From Geodermatophilus obscurus (GTDB lineage Bacteria; Actinomycetota; Actinomycetes; Mycobacteriales; Geodermatophilaceae): a stretch of 64,000 nucleotides of DNA. The notes beneath the pieces are model-generated. The model had not been told where the DNA came from. It did not search any database and saw only the letters and a list, made by a program, of their open reading frames with translations. Positions 6,944 to 16,808 of this stretch are shown in pieces. Location of the stretch: assembly GCF_900115395.1 (NCBI RefSeq), contig NZ_FOWE01000005.1, positions 248,001-312,000 on the forward strand, read 5' to 3'. A program made the translations under genes and the position numbers. Within the stretch, counting starts at the first letter, position 1. The number at the start of each line of letters is the position of its first letter.

Positions 6944-8233
6944 TCAAGCGGCGGGGACCGTCCACAGCTCCCGCTGCGGGCAGCCCAAGAACGACGTGCC
7001 CGCCGGGGTGAGGACGACGGCCTCCTCGACCGCCAGCCGCAGCGCCTGCCCGCCCCACTCGGGGACGGTCGTGCGCACCGCCAGCTCCAGCGCGTAGACG
7101 GTGTCGGGGTGCAGCACCCGGTCGCCGTCCCCGCGCACGCCGCGCTGGGCGTCCCACCGGCCGATCGCCGGCCCCGCCCCGTGCCCGTGCACGCCCACCG
7201 GGTGCGAGTACACCTCCGCGGTCAGCCCCTCCGCGTCGGCGGAGGCGCGGGCCGCGGCGAGCACCTCGTTGCCGGTGCGGCCCACCGCCATCGCCTCGGC
7301 GGTCAGCGCGCGCATCCGCGTGGCCGCCGTCCAGGCCGCCTGGAGGCCGGGCGGAGGAGCGGACTCCCCGGGACGCAGCAGGTAGGCGCTGCGCTGCAGG
7401 TCGGTCACCAGGCCCAGGCTGGCCAGGCCTGCGTCGCAGGTGACGAGGTCACCGGGCTCGACGGCGGCGTCCTGCGGCAGGGCCGGCAGCGCCACGTCGC
7501 CGTGCCCGCGCAGCCGGACGCCCGCCCGCTGGACGGTGACGCCGGGGTGGAACCACGGGGGCACGCCGCGGTCGGCCAGCTCCTGGTGCAGCCACCACGC
7601 CAGGTCGGCCGCCGTCGTGGTGCCGGGTGTCACCGCGGCGGGGGAGAGGGCGCGGGCGAGCACGTCGTCGGTGAGCCGGTTGAGGGCGTCGAGGGCGGCG
7701 ACCTCCTCGGGCAGCCGGGTCTCCAGCCAGCCGACGACGAGGTCCTCGGCCGGGACCAGCCGCTCCGCCCACGGGCCGAGGGCGTCGGTGAGCGCGCGGT
7801 GCTCGGTGACCGACAACCCGTCGGCGAGGGCGCAGGAGGCCGAGACGTCGATCCCGATCCGGCGTGGCGCGGCCTGCTCGACGATGCGGCGCACCGCGGC
7901 CCACTGGTCGCCCTCGCCGGGCGACCACCCGGGCAGGTACTGGCCGACGGGGTAGCGGGACACCGCGACCGGCGTGACCCCGTCGTCGCTGCGGTGCAGC
8001 ACGAGCACGGTGCGCCGCCGGGCGGACAGCCACGCGGCCGGGAGCAGGGTGGCCAGCACCGGGTCCTCGTTGTTCTCCCGGCCGACGACGACCCACAGGT
8101 CGATCCCGGCGCGGTCCATCAGCCCGGGCAGCAGGTCGAGCAGGCGCTGGGTCAGCCACCGGTCGCGGACGTCGGCCTGCTGCCGCAGCGGCAGCGGCAC
8201 GGTCCGCGTCGGGTCCGGGACCACCAGCGTCAT
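6944..8233 (-). CDS. M24 family metallopeptidase (Xaa-Pro aminopeptidase-like)
   Basis: A 429-residue pita-bread metallopeptidase. An N-terminal creatinase-like domain (about 25-165, with WVVVGRENNEDP) precedes the M24 domain. The five metal ligands can be placed: Asp in CDAGLASLGLVTD (both Asp, 11 apart), His in SHPVGVHGHG, Glu in YALELAV and Glu in AVEEAVVLT. Such enzymes release N-terminal residues preceding proline, or hydrolyse related amide bonds. No signal peptide, so cytoplasmic. It is preceded on the same strand by the diguanylate cyclase gene but 69 bases apart, so operon membership is uncertain. Confidence 0.8.
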   Translation of the reverse strand: MTLVVPDPTRTVPLPLRQQADVRDRWLTQRLLDLLPGLMDRAGIDLWVVVGRENNEDPVLATLLPAAWLSARRRTVLVLHRSDDGVTPVAVSRYPVGQYLPGWSPGEGDQWAAVRRIVEQAAPRRIGIDVSASCALADGLSVTEHRALTDALGPWAERLVPAEDLVVGWLETRLPEEVAALDALNRLTDDVLARALSPAAVTPGTTTAADLAWWLHQELADRGVPPWFHPGVTVQRAGVRLRGHGDVALPALPQDAAVEPGDLVTCDAGLASLGLVTDLQRSAYLLRPGESAPPPGLQAAWTAATRMRALTAEAMAVGRTGNEVLAAARASADAEGLTAEVYSHPVGVHGHGAGPAIGRWDAQRGVRGDGDRVLHPDTVYALELAVRTTVPEWGGQALRLAVEEAVVLTPAGTSFLGCPQRELWTVPAA

Positions 8234-8302
8234 GCCGACCAGGGAAGCAGAGAAACGCCGTTCCCACCGGGTGGAACGGCCCCGCTGCAGGGGCGTCCTC
8301 CG

Positions 8303-9469
8303 TCAGCCGGCGTCGGAGGGCGCGTGCCCCGGCAGGGCCGGGCCCGGGACCGTCGGGGGTCCCAGGCGCTCGCCGTCGGGCGTCGGCCGGGGCCGCGGCG
8401 GGCTGAAGCCGGCCACCCGGTCCCGACCGCCCTGCTCGGCCGTGTACATGGCCGCGTCGGCGCGGTCGACGAGCCACCACAGCGCCGCGGCCGCGTCCTC
8501 GCCGTCGACCGGCCGGGTCAGCGCGATGCCGATCGAGGCGGTGACGGCGGGACCGTCCTCGGTCCGGGCGCCGGCCACCGCCAGCCGCAGCCGCTCGGCC
8601 AGGCGGCCGGCCTCGCCGGGGTCGCCGACGATGCCGAGCACCACCAGCTCCTCCCCGCCGAGGCGGGCCAGCACGTCGCTGGGCCGGACGGTGTCGGCCA
8701 GCGCCCGCGCCACGCTCTGCAGCACCGCGTCCCCGACGGCGTGCCCGTGGACGTCGTTGACCTGCTTGAAGTGGTCGAGGTCGATGACCATGGCCGCGAC
8801 CCGCAGGCCCCCGCGACGGGCCTGCCGCCAGGTGCGCGGCGCCTGCTCGACCAGGTGCCGCCGGTTGGACAGGCCGGTCAGCGGGTCGCGCAGGACGAGC
8901 GCCTCGGCCGCCGCCAGCAGCCGCCGCTCCCGGCGCCGCAGGACGCTCACCGCGAAGGAGACCAGGTCGAGCATCCCGGCGCTCACGCCCACCTGGACGG
9001 CCAGGGCCACCGGGTCGGGGTAGCTGCTCCACATCGCGACCAGCACCGCCAGCGGCGTGGCGACCATGTTCACCGCCAGCATCCACGGCCGCAGGAACCA
9101 GGCGGCGACCAGTGCGGGGAACAGCAGCATCAGCGGCGTCGCGTAGCGCACGGGGTCGTCGATGCACAGCGCGACGACGACGTAGACGAGGTCGCCGAGC
9201 AGCACCAGGGCGAAGGTCTGCCACCGGCCGATGCGCCGCCGCACCAGCAGCGGCACCGCCATGAGGACCAGTGCGGCCATCGTCGCCGCGTAGACGGGGC
9301 GGCCGGGACCGTCGCGGACGACGTCGTCGAGGGCCAGGTTCACCAGGCCCGTGCCGCCGCCGGTGAGGAGCAGCACGGCGAGCAGGACGGCGGCGACCCC
9401 GCTCTCGGTGCCGGGGCGCCCGGCGGGGGGCGGCCGACCGTCCGGGCCAGCGGGTGACGCGGGACTCAC
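8303..9469 (-). CDS. Membrane diguanylate cyclase (GGDEF domain)
   Basis: A 388-residue protein. Residues about 20-185 form five or six membrane helices, followed by a GGDEF domain. The domain has RDPLTGLSNRRHL, DLDHFKQVNDVHGHAVGD and the active-site loop ARLGGEELVVLG. The signature is GGEEL instead of GGDEF; GGEEF-type sites are usually active, and the last-position Leu is unusual. No clear RxxD inhibitory site precedes the motif. It probably makes cyclic di-GMP in response to a membrane signal. I chose GTG 9469, giving the N-terminus VSPASPAGPDG; no good SD is visible, so the start is uncertain. Confidence 0.75.
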   Translation of the reverse strand: MSPASPAGPDGRPPPAGRPGTESGVAAVLLAVLLLTGGGTGLVNLALDDVVRDGPGRPVYAATMAALVLMAVPLLVRRRIGRWQTFALVLLGDLVYVVVALCIDDPVRYATPLMLLFPALVAAWFLRPWMLAVNMVATPLAVLVAMWSSYPDPVALAVQVGVSAGMLDLVSFAVSVLRRRERRLLAAAEALVLRDPLTGLSNRRHLVEQAPRTWRQARRGGLRVAAMVIDLDHFKQVNDVHGHAVGDAVLQSVARALADTVRPSDVLARLGGEELVVLGIVGDPGEAGRLAERLRLAVAGARTEDGPAVTASIGIALTRPVDGEDAAAALWWLVDRADAAMYTAEQGGRDRVAGFSPPRPRPTPDGERLGPPTVPGPALPGHAPSDAG

Positions 9470-9601
9470 GCGCAGGAGGATGCCCCACGTCAGGGGCGGA
9501 GCGGGCGACCACGCGCGCGACCTGCGGCGGTGCGGGAGGGTGGGGCCCGGATGCCGTCCGGGCAGGGTCCCGGCGACGGCCGACGACGAGGAGGTGCGCC
9601 C

Positions 9602-9787
9602 GTGGCGCAGGGACCGTGGTTCTACTGCCTCAAGCACGACACCGTCGAGGACCGGGACGGGTGCGCCGAGCGCCACCGGCTCGGCCCCTACGCCACCCGG
9701 GAGGAGGCCGAGCGCGCGCTGCAGTCGGTCGCCGACCGCAACGAGAAGCTCGACGCCGAGGACCGGGAGTGGCGGGAGGGCGACTGA
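9602..9787 (+). CDS. Small SPOR-like conserved protein
   Basis: A 61-residue soluble protein with the pattern GPWFYCLKHDTVED, GCAERHRLGPYATREEAERA and a charged tail. Close relatives with W(F/Y)YCLKH..VE and LGPYxTREEA are common in actinobacteria and are usually annotated as SPOR-like or hypothetical. Two Cys residues (in YCLKH and DGCAE) are conserved in what I recall of the family. GTG 9602 is chosen because GAGGAGG precedes it at good spacing; an upstream in-frame start near 9530 would add a low-complexity leader. Function unknown. Confidence 0.7.
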   Translation: MAQGPWFYCLKHDTVEDRDGCAERHRLGPYATREEAERALQSVADRNEKLDAEDREWREGD

Positions 9788-9809
9788 CCCGTTACCGGCA
9801 CGGGCCTCC

Positions 9810-10925
9810 TCAGCGCCCGGCGCCGGCCAGGTCGAGCAGGCGCGGCACCACCTCGGCCGGCGCGGGCATGGCGGCCATCTCGGCGGCGACCTCGCGCGCG
9901 GCTCCGGCCAGGCCGGGGTCGCCGACCAGCCGCTCGAGCACCGCCGCGGTGACCCCGCCGGGGTCGACCGCGATGCCGGCCCCGCGCGCGGCCACCAGGT
10001 CGGCGTTGGTACGGCGGTCACCGGCGCCCCGCACGACCAGCTGCGGCGTCCCGGCGGCCAGGGCGGTGAGCAGCGTCCCCGCCCCGCCGTGGTGCACCAC
10101 CCCGGCGGCGGCCGGCAGGACCCGCGGGAACGGCAGCCAGTCCGTCGTCGTCACCTGGGGCGGCAGCCGGCGGCGGGTCACCCACCGCTCGGGCCGCACG
10201 AGGACGACGTCGAGGCCGGTGCCCGCGGCCGCGGCGGCGACGTCGGCCATGAGCCGGTCCCGGCCCGGCGAGGACACCGTGCTGCGGCTGACCAGCACCC
10301 GCGGCCGGATCCCGGGACGGGCGTACCTCTCGTCGAAGGGACGGTCGGGCGCCCAGGGGAGGAACCGCACGGGCCGGCCCTCCCGCGGCCCGACGAGGCT
10401 GGGCGGTGCCGTCGTCACCGTCTCCACGGGCGGCGGGGGAGCGGTCAGGCCCCGGGCGGGCGCGTAGACCGCCAGCGCGGCGTCGCGCAGCCGGCCGGCG
10501 TCGAAGAGGTTGCCCTCCACGAGCACGGCGGGGACGTCCAGCCGTGCGGCGGCCTCCACCCCGGCCGGGGCCAGCGGCTCGTGCACGACCAGGTCGGGCC
10601 GCCACCGGTCGGCCAGCGCGACGGTGCCGGCGGCGGTGCGGGCGCCGAGCGCGCCGAACAGCAGCCCGACGGCCGTGGTGCCCCCGCGCCCGGCCAGTTC
10701 GCGGCGGGCCAGGAGCGGGTGCCGCAGCATGATCCGGCCGAACAGCGGCCCCAGCCGCAGGCCCGGCGCGACGTCGGTGGGCGAGAGCTGCGGCGGGCAG
10801 ACCGCGACGCCGTCACCGGCCGTGGCGACGACCACCTCCGCGCCGGCGTCCCGGAGCGCGAGGGCGAGGGGGACCAGCGGCAGGACGTGTCCGGTCAGCG
10901 GGGAGGCCACCACCAGCACGCGCAC
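9810..10925 (-). CDS. Glycosyltransferase, GT1/MGT-like
   Basis: A 371-residue GT-B fold glycosyltransferase. The N-terminal domain begins VRVLVVASPLTGHVLPLVPL, typical of macrolide- and sterol-type transferases. The C-terminal donor domain has LPAAAGVVHHGGAGTLLTAL, with the diagnostic HHGGAGT and a following GTPQLVV. It should transfer a sugar from a nucleotide donor to a small acceptor; neither can be named. The predicted start is GTG 10925. It is convergent with the small 9602 gene and divergent from the DUF2784 gene. No biosynthetic cluster surrounds it, so a detoxification or lipid-glycosylation role is possible. Confidence 0.78.
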   Translation of the reverse strand: MRVLVVASPLTGHVLPLVPLALALRDAGAEVVVATAGDGVAVCPPQLSPTDVAPGLRLGPLFGRIMLRHPLLARRELAGRGGTTAVGLLFGALGARTAAGTVALADRWRPDLVVHEPLAPAGVEAAARLDVPAVLVEGNLFDAGRLRDAALAVYAPARGLTAPPPPVETVTTAPPSLVGPREGRPVRFLPWAPDRPFDERYARPGIRPRVLVSRSTVSSPGRDRLMADVAAAAAGTGLDVVLVRPERWVTRRRLPPQVTTTDWLPFPRVLPAAAGVVHHGGAGTLLTALAAGTPQLVVRGAGDRRTNADLVAARGAGIAVDPGGVTAAVLERLVGDPGLAGAAREVAAEMAAMPAPAEVVPRLLDLAGAGR

Positions 10926-11000
10926 GGCGGCCAGGCTGGCCCCGGCACCGTCCCGGCACAAGGCGTTCCGCCGCGGCCCGGACCGCGCGACGATGGGCCG

Positions 11001-11369
11001 GTGGTGCTCGCGCACGCCGTCGCCGTCCTGCACGCGGCGGTGGTCCTGTTCATGCTGACCGGCTCGCTGCTCGCGCTGCGCCGGCCCGTGCTCGTGCGGC
11101 TGCACGCGCCGGTGGCCCTGGTGGTGCTCGGCATCAACCTGGCGGGTGCCCCATGCCCGCTGACGACGGTGGAGCTGGCCCTGCGCGAACGGGCCGGGGC
11201 GCCGCCCTACGACGGCGGGTTCCTCGGGCACGTCGTGTTCGGCCCGGTCGGTCTCGACGTCGGGTCGGCCGCCGTCCAGGTCGGGATGTACACGGTGGCG
11301 CTCGGCCTCAACGCCGTCGGCTACGGCCTGCTGTTCCTGCGGACCTCCCGGCCGGTCGCCCGGCGGTGA
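11001..11369 (+). CDS. DUF2784 family membrane protein
   Basis: A 122-residue protein with about four membrane segments. The DUF2784 pattern is clear: AVLHAAVVLFMLTGSLLALR, then LVVLGINLAGAPCPLTTVE, then a C-terminal pair of hydrophobic helices with NAVGYGLLFLR. Function of the family is unknown. The start is GTG 11001, with the adjacent GTG 11004 equally possible. It stands alone between a divergent glycosyltransferase and the convergent panB. Confidence 0.75.
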   Translation: MVLAHAVAVLHAAVVLFMLTGSLLALRRPVLVRLHAPVALVVLGINLAGAPCPLTTVELALRERAGAPPYDGGFLGHVVFGPVGLDVGSAAVQVGMYTVALGLNAVGYGLLFLRTSRPVARR

Positions 11370-11386
11370 CGCCGCCCCCGGGAGGA

Positions 11387-12217
11387 CTACTCGAAGGAGT
11401 GCTCGGGGCCGGGGAAGACGCCGCCGCGGACCTCGTCGGCGTACTCGCGCGCCGCGCGCAGCAGCTCCCCCCGCAGGTCGGCGTACTTCTTCACGAACTT
11501 CGGCACCCGCCCGCCGTTGAGCCCGGCCATGTCCGGCCAGACCAGCACCTGCGCGTCGCAGTCGGGCCCGGCGCCGATGCCGATCGTGGGGATCGACAGC
11601 TCCTTCGTCACCTGGGCGGCCAGCGCCGCGGGCACCATCTCCAGCACGACGGCGAACGCGCCGGCCTCCTGCACCGCGTGCGCGTCGGCCAGCAGCTGCT
11701 CGGCCCCGGCGCCGCGGCCCTGCACGCGGAACCCGCCGAGCGCGTGCTCGCTCTGCGGCGTGAAGCCGATGTGCGCCATCACCGGGATGCCGTTGTCGGT
11801 GAGCAGCCGGGTCTGCGGCGCGACCCGCACCCCCCCCTCGAGCTTGACCGCCTGCGCGCCGCCCTCCTTCATCATCCGGACGGCGCTGGCGAAGGCCTGC
11901 TGCGGACCGGACTCGTAGCTGCCGAAGGGCAGGTCGGCGACGACCAGCGCACGCTTCGTCGAGCGGGTGACCGCCTTGGTCATCAGCAGCAGGTCCTCGA
12001 CGGTCACCGGCACGGTCGAGGAGTGCCCGAGGACGACGTTGCCGGCGGAGTCGCCGACGAGCAGCACCGGGATGCCGGCCTCCTCGAAGACGGCGGCGGC
12101 GTAGGTGTCGTAGGCGGTGAGCATCGCCCACCGCTCGCCGCGCTCCTTGGCCTGCAGGAGGTGGTGGATGCGCACCCGGGCGGTCGACGTCCCGCCGTAC
12201 AGCACCGACTCCGTCAT
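11387..12217 (-). CDS. panB: 3-methyl-2-oxobutanoate hydroxymethyltransferase
   Basis: PanB (276 residues) makes ketopantoate from 2-oxoisovalerate and methylene-THF, the first step of pantothenate synthesis. Metal-binding Asp residues lie in [14 protein letters not shown] and [10 protein letters not shown], and the catalytic Glu in [10 protein letters not shown]. Length and full-length match are normal for the family. The ATG overlaps the stop of nadE (ATGA at 12214-12217), so panB is translated downstream of nadE from one transcript. panB near glnA2/glnE is conserved in mycobacteria. The other pan genes are not in the window. Confidence 0.95.
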   Translation of the reverse strand: MTESVLYGGTSTARVRIHHLLQAKERGERWAMLTAYDTYAAAVFEEAGIPVLLVGDSAGNVVLGHSSTVPVTVEDLLLMTKAVTRSTKRALVVADLPFGSYESGPQQAFASAVRMMKEGGAQAVKLEGGVRVAPQTRLLTDNGIPVMAHIGFTPQSEHALGGFRVQGRGAGAEQLLADAHAVQEAGAFAVVLEMVPAALAAQVTKELSIPTIGIGAGPDCDAQVLVWPDMAGLNGGRVPKFVKKYADLRGELLRAAREYADEVRGGVFPGPEHSFE

Positions 12218-14052
12218 GCCTGCGCTCCCTCGCGGACGCTGGGCAGGCTCTCCCGCCAGCGGTTGGTGACGGGCAGCCGCCGGTCGCGGCCGAACGCCTT
12301 GAGGCTGATCTTGGTACCGGGCGCGGACTGCCGTCGCTTGAACTCGGCGACGTCCACCAGCCGCAGCACCCGCGCCACCACCGCCGGGTCGTGGCCGCGC
12401 TCGAGCAGCTGGGCCATCCCGAGGTCGCGGTCGACGTAGTCGGCGATGACGGCGTCGAGCTCCTCGTAGGAGGGCAGCGAGTCGCTGTCCTTCTGCCCGG
12501 GGGCGAGCTCGGCCGACGGCGGCTTGTCGATCGAGTTCTGCGGGATCGGCTCGGTCTCGCCGCGCTCGCGCGCGTACCGGTTGCGCCAGCGGGCGAGCTC
12601 CCACACCAGCGTCTTGGGCACGTCCTTGATCGGCGCGAAGCCGCCGGCCGCGTCGCCGTAGAGCGTCGAGTAGCCGACGGCGACCTCGCTCTTGTTGCTG
12701 GTGGCCAGCAGCAGGTGCCCGTGCTGGTTGGACAGCCCCATGAGCAGCGTCCCGCGCACCCGGGCCTGCAGGTTCTCCGCCGCCGTCCCCGACAGCTCCA
12801 CCGAGGACTCGAACGCGTCGACCATCGGCGCGATCGGCACCGTGGAGAAGTGCAGCCCCAGCCGCCGCGCGCTGTCCTCGGCGTCGGCGAGCGAGTGCTC
12901 CGAGCTGTACCGCGACGGCAGCGCCACGCCGTGCACCCGGTCGGCGCCGAGCGCGTCGACCGACAACGCGGCCACCAGCGCGGAGTCGATGCCGCCGGAG
13001 AGGCCGAAGACGACCGAGGGCATGCCGTTCTTGTCGATGAAGTCCCGCAGGCCCAGCACCAGCGCCCGCCAGACCTCCTCGGGGTCCGACAGCGGCTCGG
13101 CCACGGACGCCGGCCGCGGCTCGAACGCGGCCACCGGCTCCTCGGAGAGGACCGTTCGGGTGACCGTCATCGGCCCGATCCGGCCCTCCCGCCGCTCGGG
13201 CACCCGGCCGCGGTCGAGCACGAGGTCGACGCAGAGCAGGTGCTCGACGAACTGCGGCGCGCGGGCCAGCAGCTCGCCGTCGGCGGAGACCGCGAGCGAG
13301 TCGCCGTCGAAGACCAGCTCGTCCTGCCCGCCCACCAGGTTGCAGTAGACGATCGGGGCGCGGGCCTCCGCGGCGCGGCGCTGCACCAGCGGCAGCCGCA
13401 GGTCGTCCTTCGCCCGCTCGTAGGGCGAGGCGTTGGGGGAGACGACGAGGTCGACGCCGGCCTGCCCGGCCACCCCGCACGGGCCGCCCTCGACCCAGAG
13501 GTCCTCGCAGATGGTCAGCGCGACGTCGGCGCCGTGCAGCCGCACGACCGGCAGTTCGGTGCCGGGGACGAAGTAGCGCGCCTCGTCGAAGACGCCGTAG
13601 TTAGGCAGGTGCCGCTTGGCGTAGCGGGCCACGACCTCCCCGCCGTGCAGCAGCGCCGCGGCGTTGCGCGGGGCGCCGCGACGGGGGTTGGCGTCGCCGG
13701 GCCGGTCGCCGTCGGCCGGCACCTGGTCCACCGGTGCCGGGCCGGCGCCGTGGGTGTGCGCCAGGTACCCGACGACGACGGCGACCCCGCCGAGGCCCCG
13801 CTCGGCGAGGGTGGCGGCGAGGTCGGTGAGCGCCCGCTCGCTGGCCTGCGCGAACGACTCGCGCAGCACGAGGTCCTCGGCCGGGTAGCCGGTCAGCGTC
13901 ATCTCGGGGAACACCACGAGGTGGGCGCCGTCACCGGCCGCCTTCTCCGCCCACTCGACGACGAGCGCGGCGTTGCCCTCCAGGTCGCCGACGCGGGTGT
14001 CGACCTGGGCCATCGCCACTCGGAGCTGCACGGGTCCGCTCACGCCGTTCAT
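12214..14052 (-). CDS. nadE: Glutamine-dependent NAD+ synthetase
   Basis: A two-domain NAD synthetase, 612 residues, converting deamido-NAD to NAD with glutamine as nitrogen donor. The N-terminal nitrilase-type glutaminase (about 8-280) has its catalytic triad in [11 protein letters not shown] (Glu), [10 protein letters not shown] (Lys) and [10 protein letters not shown] (Cys). The C-terminal synthetase carries the PP-loop [13 protein letters not shown] 12-residue loop (TGGDGDR-like, here [13 protein letters not shown]) enlarges the first domain. ATG 14052 gives [16 protein letters not shown]; a GTG three codons in is possible. It is coupled to panB by a 4-base overlap. Its place beside GS genes is fitting for a glutamine consumer. 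Confidence 0.93.
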   Translation of the reverse strand: MNGVSGPVQLRVAMAQVDTRVGDLEGNAALVVEWAEKAAGDGAHLVVFPEMTLTGYPAEDLVLRESFAQASERALTDLAATLAERGLGGVAVVVGYLAHTHGAGPAPVDQVPADGDRPGDANPRRGAPRNAAALLHGGEVVARYAKRHLPNYGVFDEARYFVPGTELPVVRLHGADVALTICEDLWVEGGPCGVAGQAGVDLVVSPNASPYERAKDDLRLPLVQRRAAEARAPIVYCNLVGGQDELVFDGDSLAVSADGELLARAPQFVEHLLCVDLVLDRGRVPERREGRIGPMTVTRTVLSEEPVAAFEPRPASVAEPLSDPEEVWRALVLGLRDFIDKNGMPSVVFGLSGGIDSALVAALSVDALGADRVHGVALPSRYSSEHSLADAEDSARRLGLHFSTVPIAPMVDAFESSVELSGTAAENLQARVRGTLLMGLSNQHGHLLLATSNKSEVAVGYSTLYGDAAGGFAPIKDVPKTLVWELARWRNRYARERGETEPIPQNSIDKPPSAELAPGQKDSDSLPSYEELDAVIADYVDRDLGMAQLLERGHDPAVVARVLRLVDVAEFKRRQSAPGTKISLKAFGRDRRLPVTNRWRESLPSVREGAQA

Positions 14053-14136
14053 CCTCGTCCTGCGCCCCCGGGGACGGACGGTGGGGCCGTGTGACCCATG
14101 CCACAGCCCGCCCTGCACCGGGGGCGCCGACCGGCC

Positions 14137-14670
14137 TCAGCCGTCGGCGAGCGCCGCCAGCTGCTCGGCGTGATCGCGCTGGTGGGCCGGGAGGAACGCG
14201 AGCAGGTCGGCGAGGCTGACCGGGCCGTCGACCTCGTGCACCCCGACGGCGCCGAGCCGGTCGGACCGCACGGCCGCGACGGTGCGCAGCAGCTCCGCCT
14301 GTGCGGCGGCCAGCCCGGCCGCGAGGACCGCCGGCGGGGTGGCGCGGTAGCCGGCGACCCGATCCGGCTCGTCGGGGACGAAGTCGGCCAGCGCCGGCCG
14401 GTCCTCCAGACCGATCCGCCGGATGCGGTCGGTGAACACCCGGGCGCTGTCGCGCAGGTGGCCGGCGACCTCCTCCGGGGTCCAGTCCAGCTCGCTCGCG
14501 TAGGCGGGGAAGTGCCCGAGGGCGACCAGGCGGCGGCGCGCCTCCGGCGACAGCGGCCGGGAGCGCCCGGCGGCCCGGGCCAGCAGGGCGGCCACCCGGT
14601 CCTGCTGCGCGGCGAGTTCGGTCACGGCGGCGGCCACCGAGCCGGCCAGGGGAGGAGGCGTCGTCGTCAC
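14137..14670 (-). CDS. DinB-like four-helix protein (DUF664 type)
   Basis: A 177-residue, all-helical soluble protein of the DinB/YfiT superfamily. The likely metal-binding His residues lie in WTPEEVAGHLRDSARVF and near the C-terminus in LPAHQRDHAEQL. Some relatives are mycothiol- or bacillithiol-dependent transferases, but no partner gene marks that here. The ATG at 14670 lacks a strong SD. It is transcribed in the same direction as nadE, 84 bases upstream of the panB-nadE pair, and after the GNAT gene; a shared transcript is possible. Confidence 0.75.
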   Translation of the reverse strand: MTTTPPPLAGSVAAAVTELAAQQDRVAALLARAAGRSRPLSPEARRRLVALGHFPAYASELDWTPEEVAGHLRDSARVFTDRIRRIGLEDRPALADFVPDEPDRVAGYRATPPAVLAAGLAAAQAELLRTVAAVRSDRLGAVGVHEVDGPVSLADLLAFLPAHQRDHAEQLAALADG

Positions 14671-14751
14671 GTCGGGCAGCCTCGCCGACCGCGGGCCGGC
14701 GCCACCAGCGGCAGGACGGCCGTCGTCCGCGGGGATCCTGCCGGCCCGGGG

Positions 14752-15231
14752 TCAGTCGCCGAGCAGGCCGCGCTGGGCCTCCGGCGGCCACCACGCGACG
14801 ACCTTCGTCCGCAGCTGGGCGCCCAGCCGGCGGTAGAAGCGCTGGGCCGCGGTGTTGTCCTCGCGCACCTCCCAGCGGACGACGAGGTCCTCGGCCGCCA
14901 CCCGCCGGGCCAGCTCGGTCATGAGGAACCGCCCCACCCCGGCGTCGCGGTGCCCGTCCCGGACGAACAGGTCGTCGAGCGCCAGGACGTCGGTGCCGAG
15001 CCACAGGTGCAGCCGCCGCAGGGCGGAGACGTAGCCGACCGGCTCGCCGTCGCGCTCGGCGAGCAGCACGAGCACGTCGGGCCGGGCCAGCATCGCCGCC
15101 CAGGTCCGCTCGTCGCTGCCGACGTCGGACACGTCGCCCTCGGCGGCGGCGATCTCGCGCACCAGGCGGAGCACGACGGCGGCGTCGGCGGGGCCGGCGC
15201 GGCGGGCGGTCGGGGTCGGGCCGGTGGCCAC
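14752..15231 (-). CDS. GNAT family N-acetyltransferase
   Basis: A 159-residue GCN5-related acetyltransferase. Recognisable are the N-terminal ARRAGPADAAVVLRLVREIA, the central strand LDDLFVRDGHRDAGVGRFLM with the acetyl-CoA pyrophosphate loop (here GHRDAGVG), and ENTAAQ-type EDNTAAQRFYRRLGAQ. GTG 15231 follows a perfect GGAGGAG at ideal spacing. It is divergent from glnA2, 138 bases away. Acceptor substrate unknown. Confidence 0.8.
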   Translation of the reverse strand: MATGPTPTARRAGPADAAVVLRLVREIAAAEGDVSDVGSDERTWAAMLARPDVLVLLAERDGEPVGYVSALRRLHLWLGTDVLALDDLFVRDGHRDAGVGRFLMTELARRVAAEDLVVRWEVREDNTAAQRFYRRLGAQLRTKVVAWWPPEAQRGLLGD

Positions 15232-15369
15232 GGGAGCTCCTCCAGGGGGACGTCGGGCGGGGCGGGGGTCCCCGCACCACGCGGGCGGCGGGGCGGTCGT
15301 GTGCCGGCGGCCTGGACCGGGCACGCTGTGGGCGGCGACGACACACGCAGGAAACGGGCGGACGCGATC

Positions 15370-16719
15370 ATGGCCAGCATGGACCGGCAGCAGGAGTTCG
15401 TCCTGCGCACCCTCGAGGAACGCGACATCCGCTTCGTGCGGCTGTGGTTCACCGACGTCTCGGGCTATCTCAAGGCCGTGGCGGTCGCGCCCGCCGAGAT
15501 CGAGGCCGCCTTCGCCGAGGGCATCGGCTTCGACGGGTCGGCGATCGAGGGCTTCGCGCGCGTCTACGAGTCGGACATGCTCGCCAAGCCCGACCCGGCC
15601 ACGTTCCAGGTGATGCCGGCGTCGAAGGGGCAGCCGAGCGACACCGCGCGCATGTTCTGCGACATCACCCTGCCCGACGGGTCGCCGGCCTGGGCCGACC
15701 CGCGGCACGTGCTGCGCCGGGCGCTGTCGAAGGCCGCCGACATGGGGTTCACCTTCTACACCCACCCCGAGGTCGAGTTCTTCCTGCTGGAGGACCTGCC
15801 CACCGACGGCAGCCCGCCGAAGCCGGCCGACAACGGCGGCTACTTCGACCTGTCCACGCACAACGTGGCGCACGACTTCCGGCGCGAGGCGGTCTTCGCC
15901 CTGGAGGCCATGGGCATCTCGGTGGAGTTCAGCCACCACGAGGTCGCGCCCGGGCAGCAGGAGATCGACCTGCGCTACGCCGACGCGCTGTCGATGGCCG
16001 ACAACGTGATGACGCTGCGGCACGTCGTCCGGGAGGTCGCGCTGGCCCAGGGCGTGCACGCCACCTTCATGCCCAAGCCGTTCACCGACCTGGCCGGCTC
16101 GGCGATGCACACCCACGTGTCGCTGTTCGAGGGCGACCGCAACGCGTTCCACGACCCGTCGGACCCGATCCGGCTCTCGACCACCGGGCGGCAGTTCATC
16201 GCCGGCCTGCTCACCCACGCGCGCGAGCTCACCGCCGTCACGAACCAGACGGTCAACTCCTACCGGCGGCTGCTGGCCGGCACCGAGGCCCCGACGGCGG
16301 CCACGTGGGGCCGGGCCAACCGCTCGGCGCTGGTGCGGCTGCCCTCCTACAAGCCGAACAAGGGGCAGTCGGCGCGGATCGAGGTCCGCTCGCCGGACTC
16401 CGCGTGCAACCCCTACCTGACCTTCGCCGTCCTGCTGGCCGCGGGGCTGCGCGGGATCGAGAAGGGCTACGACCTGCCGCCGGAGGCCGAGGACGACGTC
16501 TGGTCGCTCACCGACACCGAGCGCCGCGCCGCCGGCTACGAGGACCTGCCGGTGTCGCTGGGAGAGGCACTCACGGCGATGCAGGGCAGCGAGTTGGTCG
16601 CCGAGACCCTCGGTGAGCACGTCTTCGAGTTCTTCCTCCGCAACAAGTGGGAGGAGTTCAACTCCTACCGGCAGAACGTGACGCCCTTCGAGCTGAAGCG
16701 CTACCTGCCCGGCCTCTGA
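15370..16719 (+). CDS. glnA2: Type I glutamine synthetase, GlnA2 branch
   Basis: A 449-residue protein of the glutamine synthetase family, very close to M. tuberculosis GlnA2 (MDRQQEFVLRTLEERDIRF start, EFSHHEVAPGQQEIDLR core). It should ligate ammonia to glutamate or to a related amine; some GlnA2 homologues act on polyamines, so the substrate is open. Active-site elements include EGIGFDGSAIEGF, HTHVSL and NRSALVR. The tyrosine that GlnE adenylylates in GlnA1 is not present: the aligned stretch reads DDVWSLTDTE. ATG 15370 is assumed; ATG 15379 matches the mycobacterial start. A GACAC-6-GAAAC motif at 15340-15355 resembles half a GlnR box. Confidence 0.9.
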   Translation: MASMDRQQEFVLRTLEERDIRFVRLWFTDVSGYLKAVAVAPAEIEAAFAEGIGFDGSAIEGFARVYESDMLAKPDPATFQVMPASKGQPSDTARMFCDITLPDGSPAWADPRHVLRRALSKAADMGFTFYTHPEVEFFLLEDLPTDGSPPKPADNGGYFDLSTHNVAHDFRREAVFALEAMGISVEFSHHEVAPGQQEIDLRYADALSMADNVMTLRHVVREVALAQGVHATFMPKPFTDLAGSAMHTHVSLFEGDRNAFHDPSDPIRLSTTGRQFIAGLLTHARELTAVTNQTVNSYRRLLAGTEAPTAATWGRANRSALVRLPSYKPNKGQSARIEVRSPDSACNPYLTFAVLLAAGLRGIEKGYDLPPEAEDDVWSLTDTERRAAGYEDLPVSLGEALTAMQGSELVAETLGEHVFEFFLRNKWEEFNSYRQNVTPFELKRYLPGL

Positions 16720-16808
16720 GGGACGCGCGGGCGCACGGACCTCGGGACGGGTGCCCGACGCCGCCCGCCCGTCCGCTCGCCGTCGCCGCGGACGGCGCTC
16801 GACCCGGC

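Noticed and set aside
15340-15355. GACAC-6-GAAAC upstream of glnA2 as a GlnR box
   Set aside because: Only one half-box, without the second copy at the 6-base spacing, and it overlaps the ribosome-binding region 14 bases before the start. Possible, but not supported like the glnA1 box.
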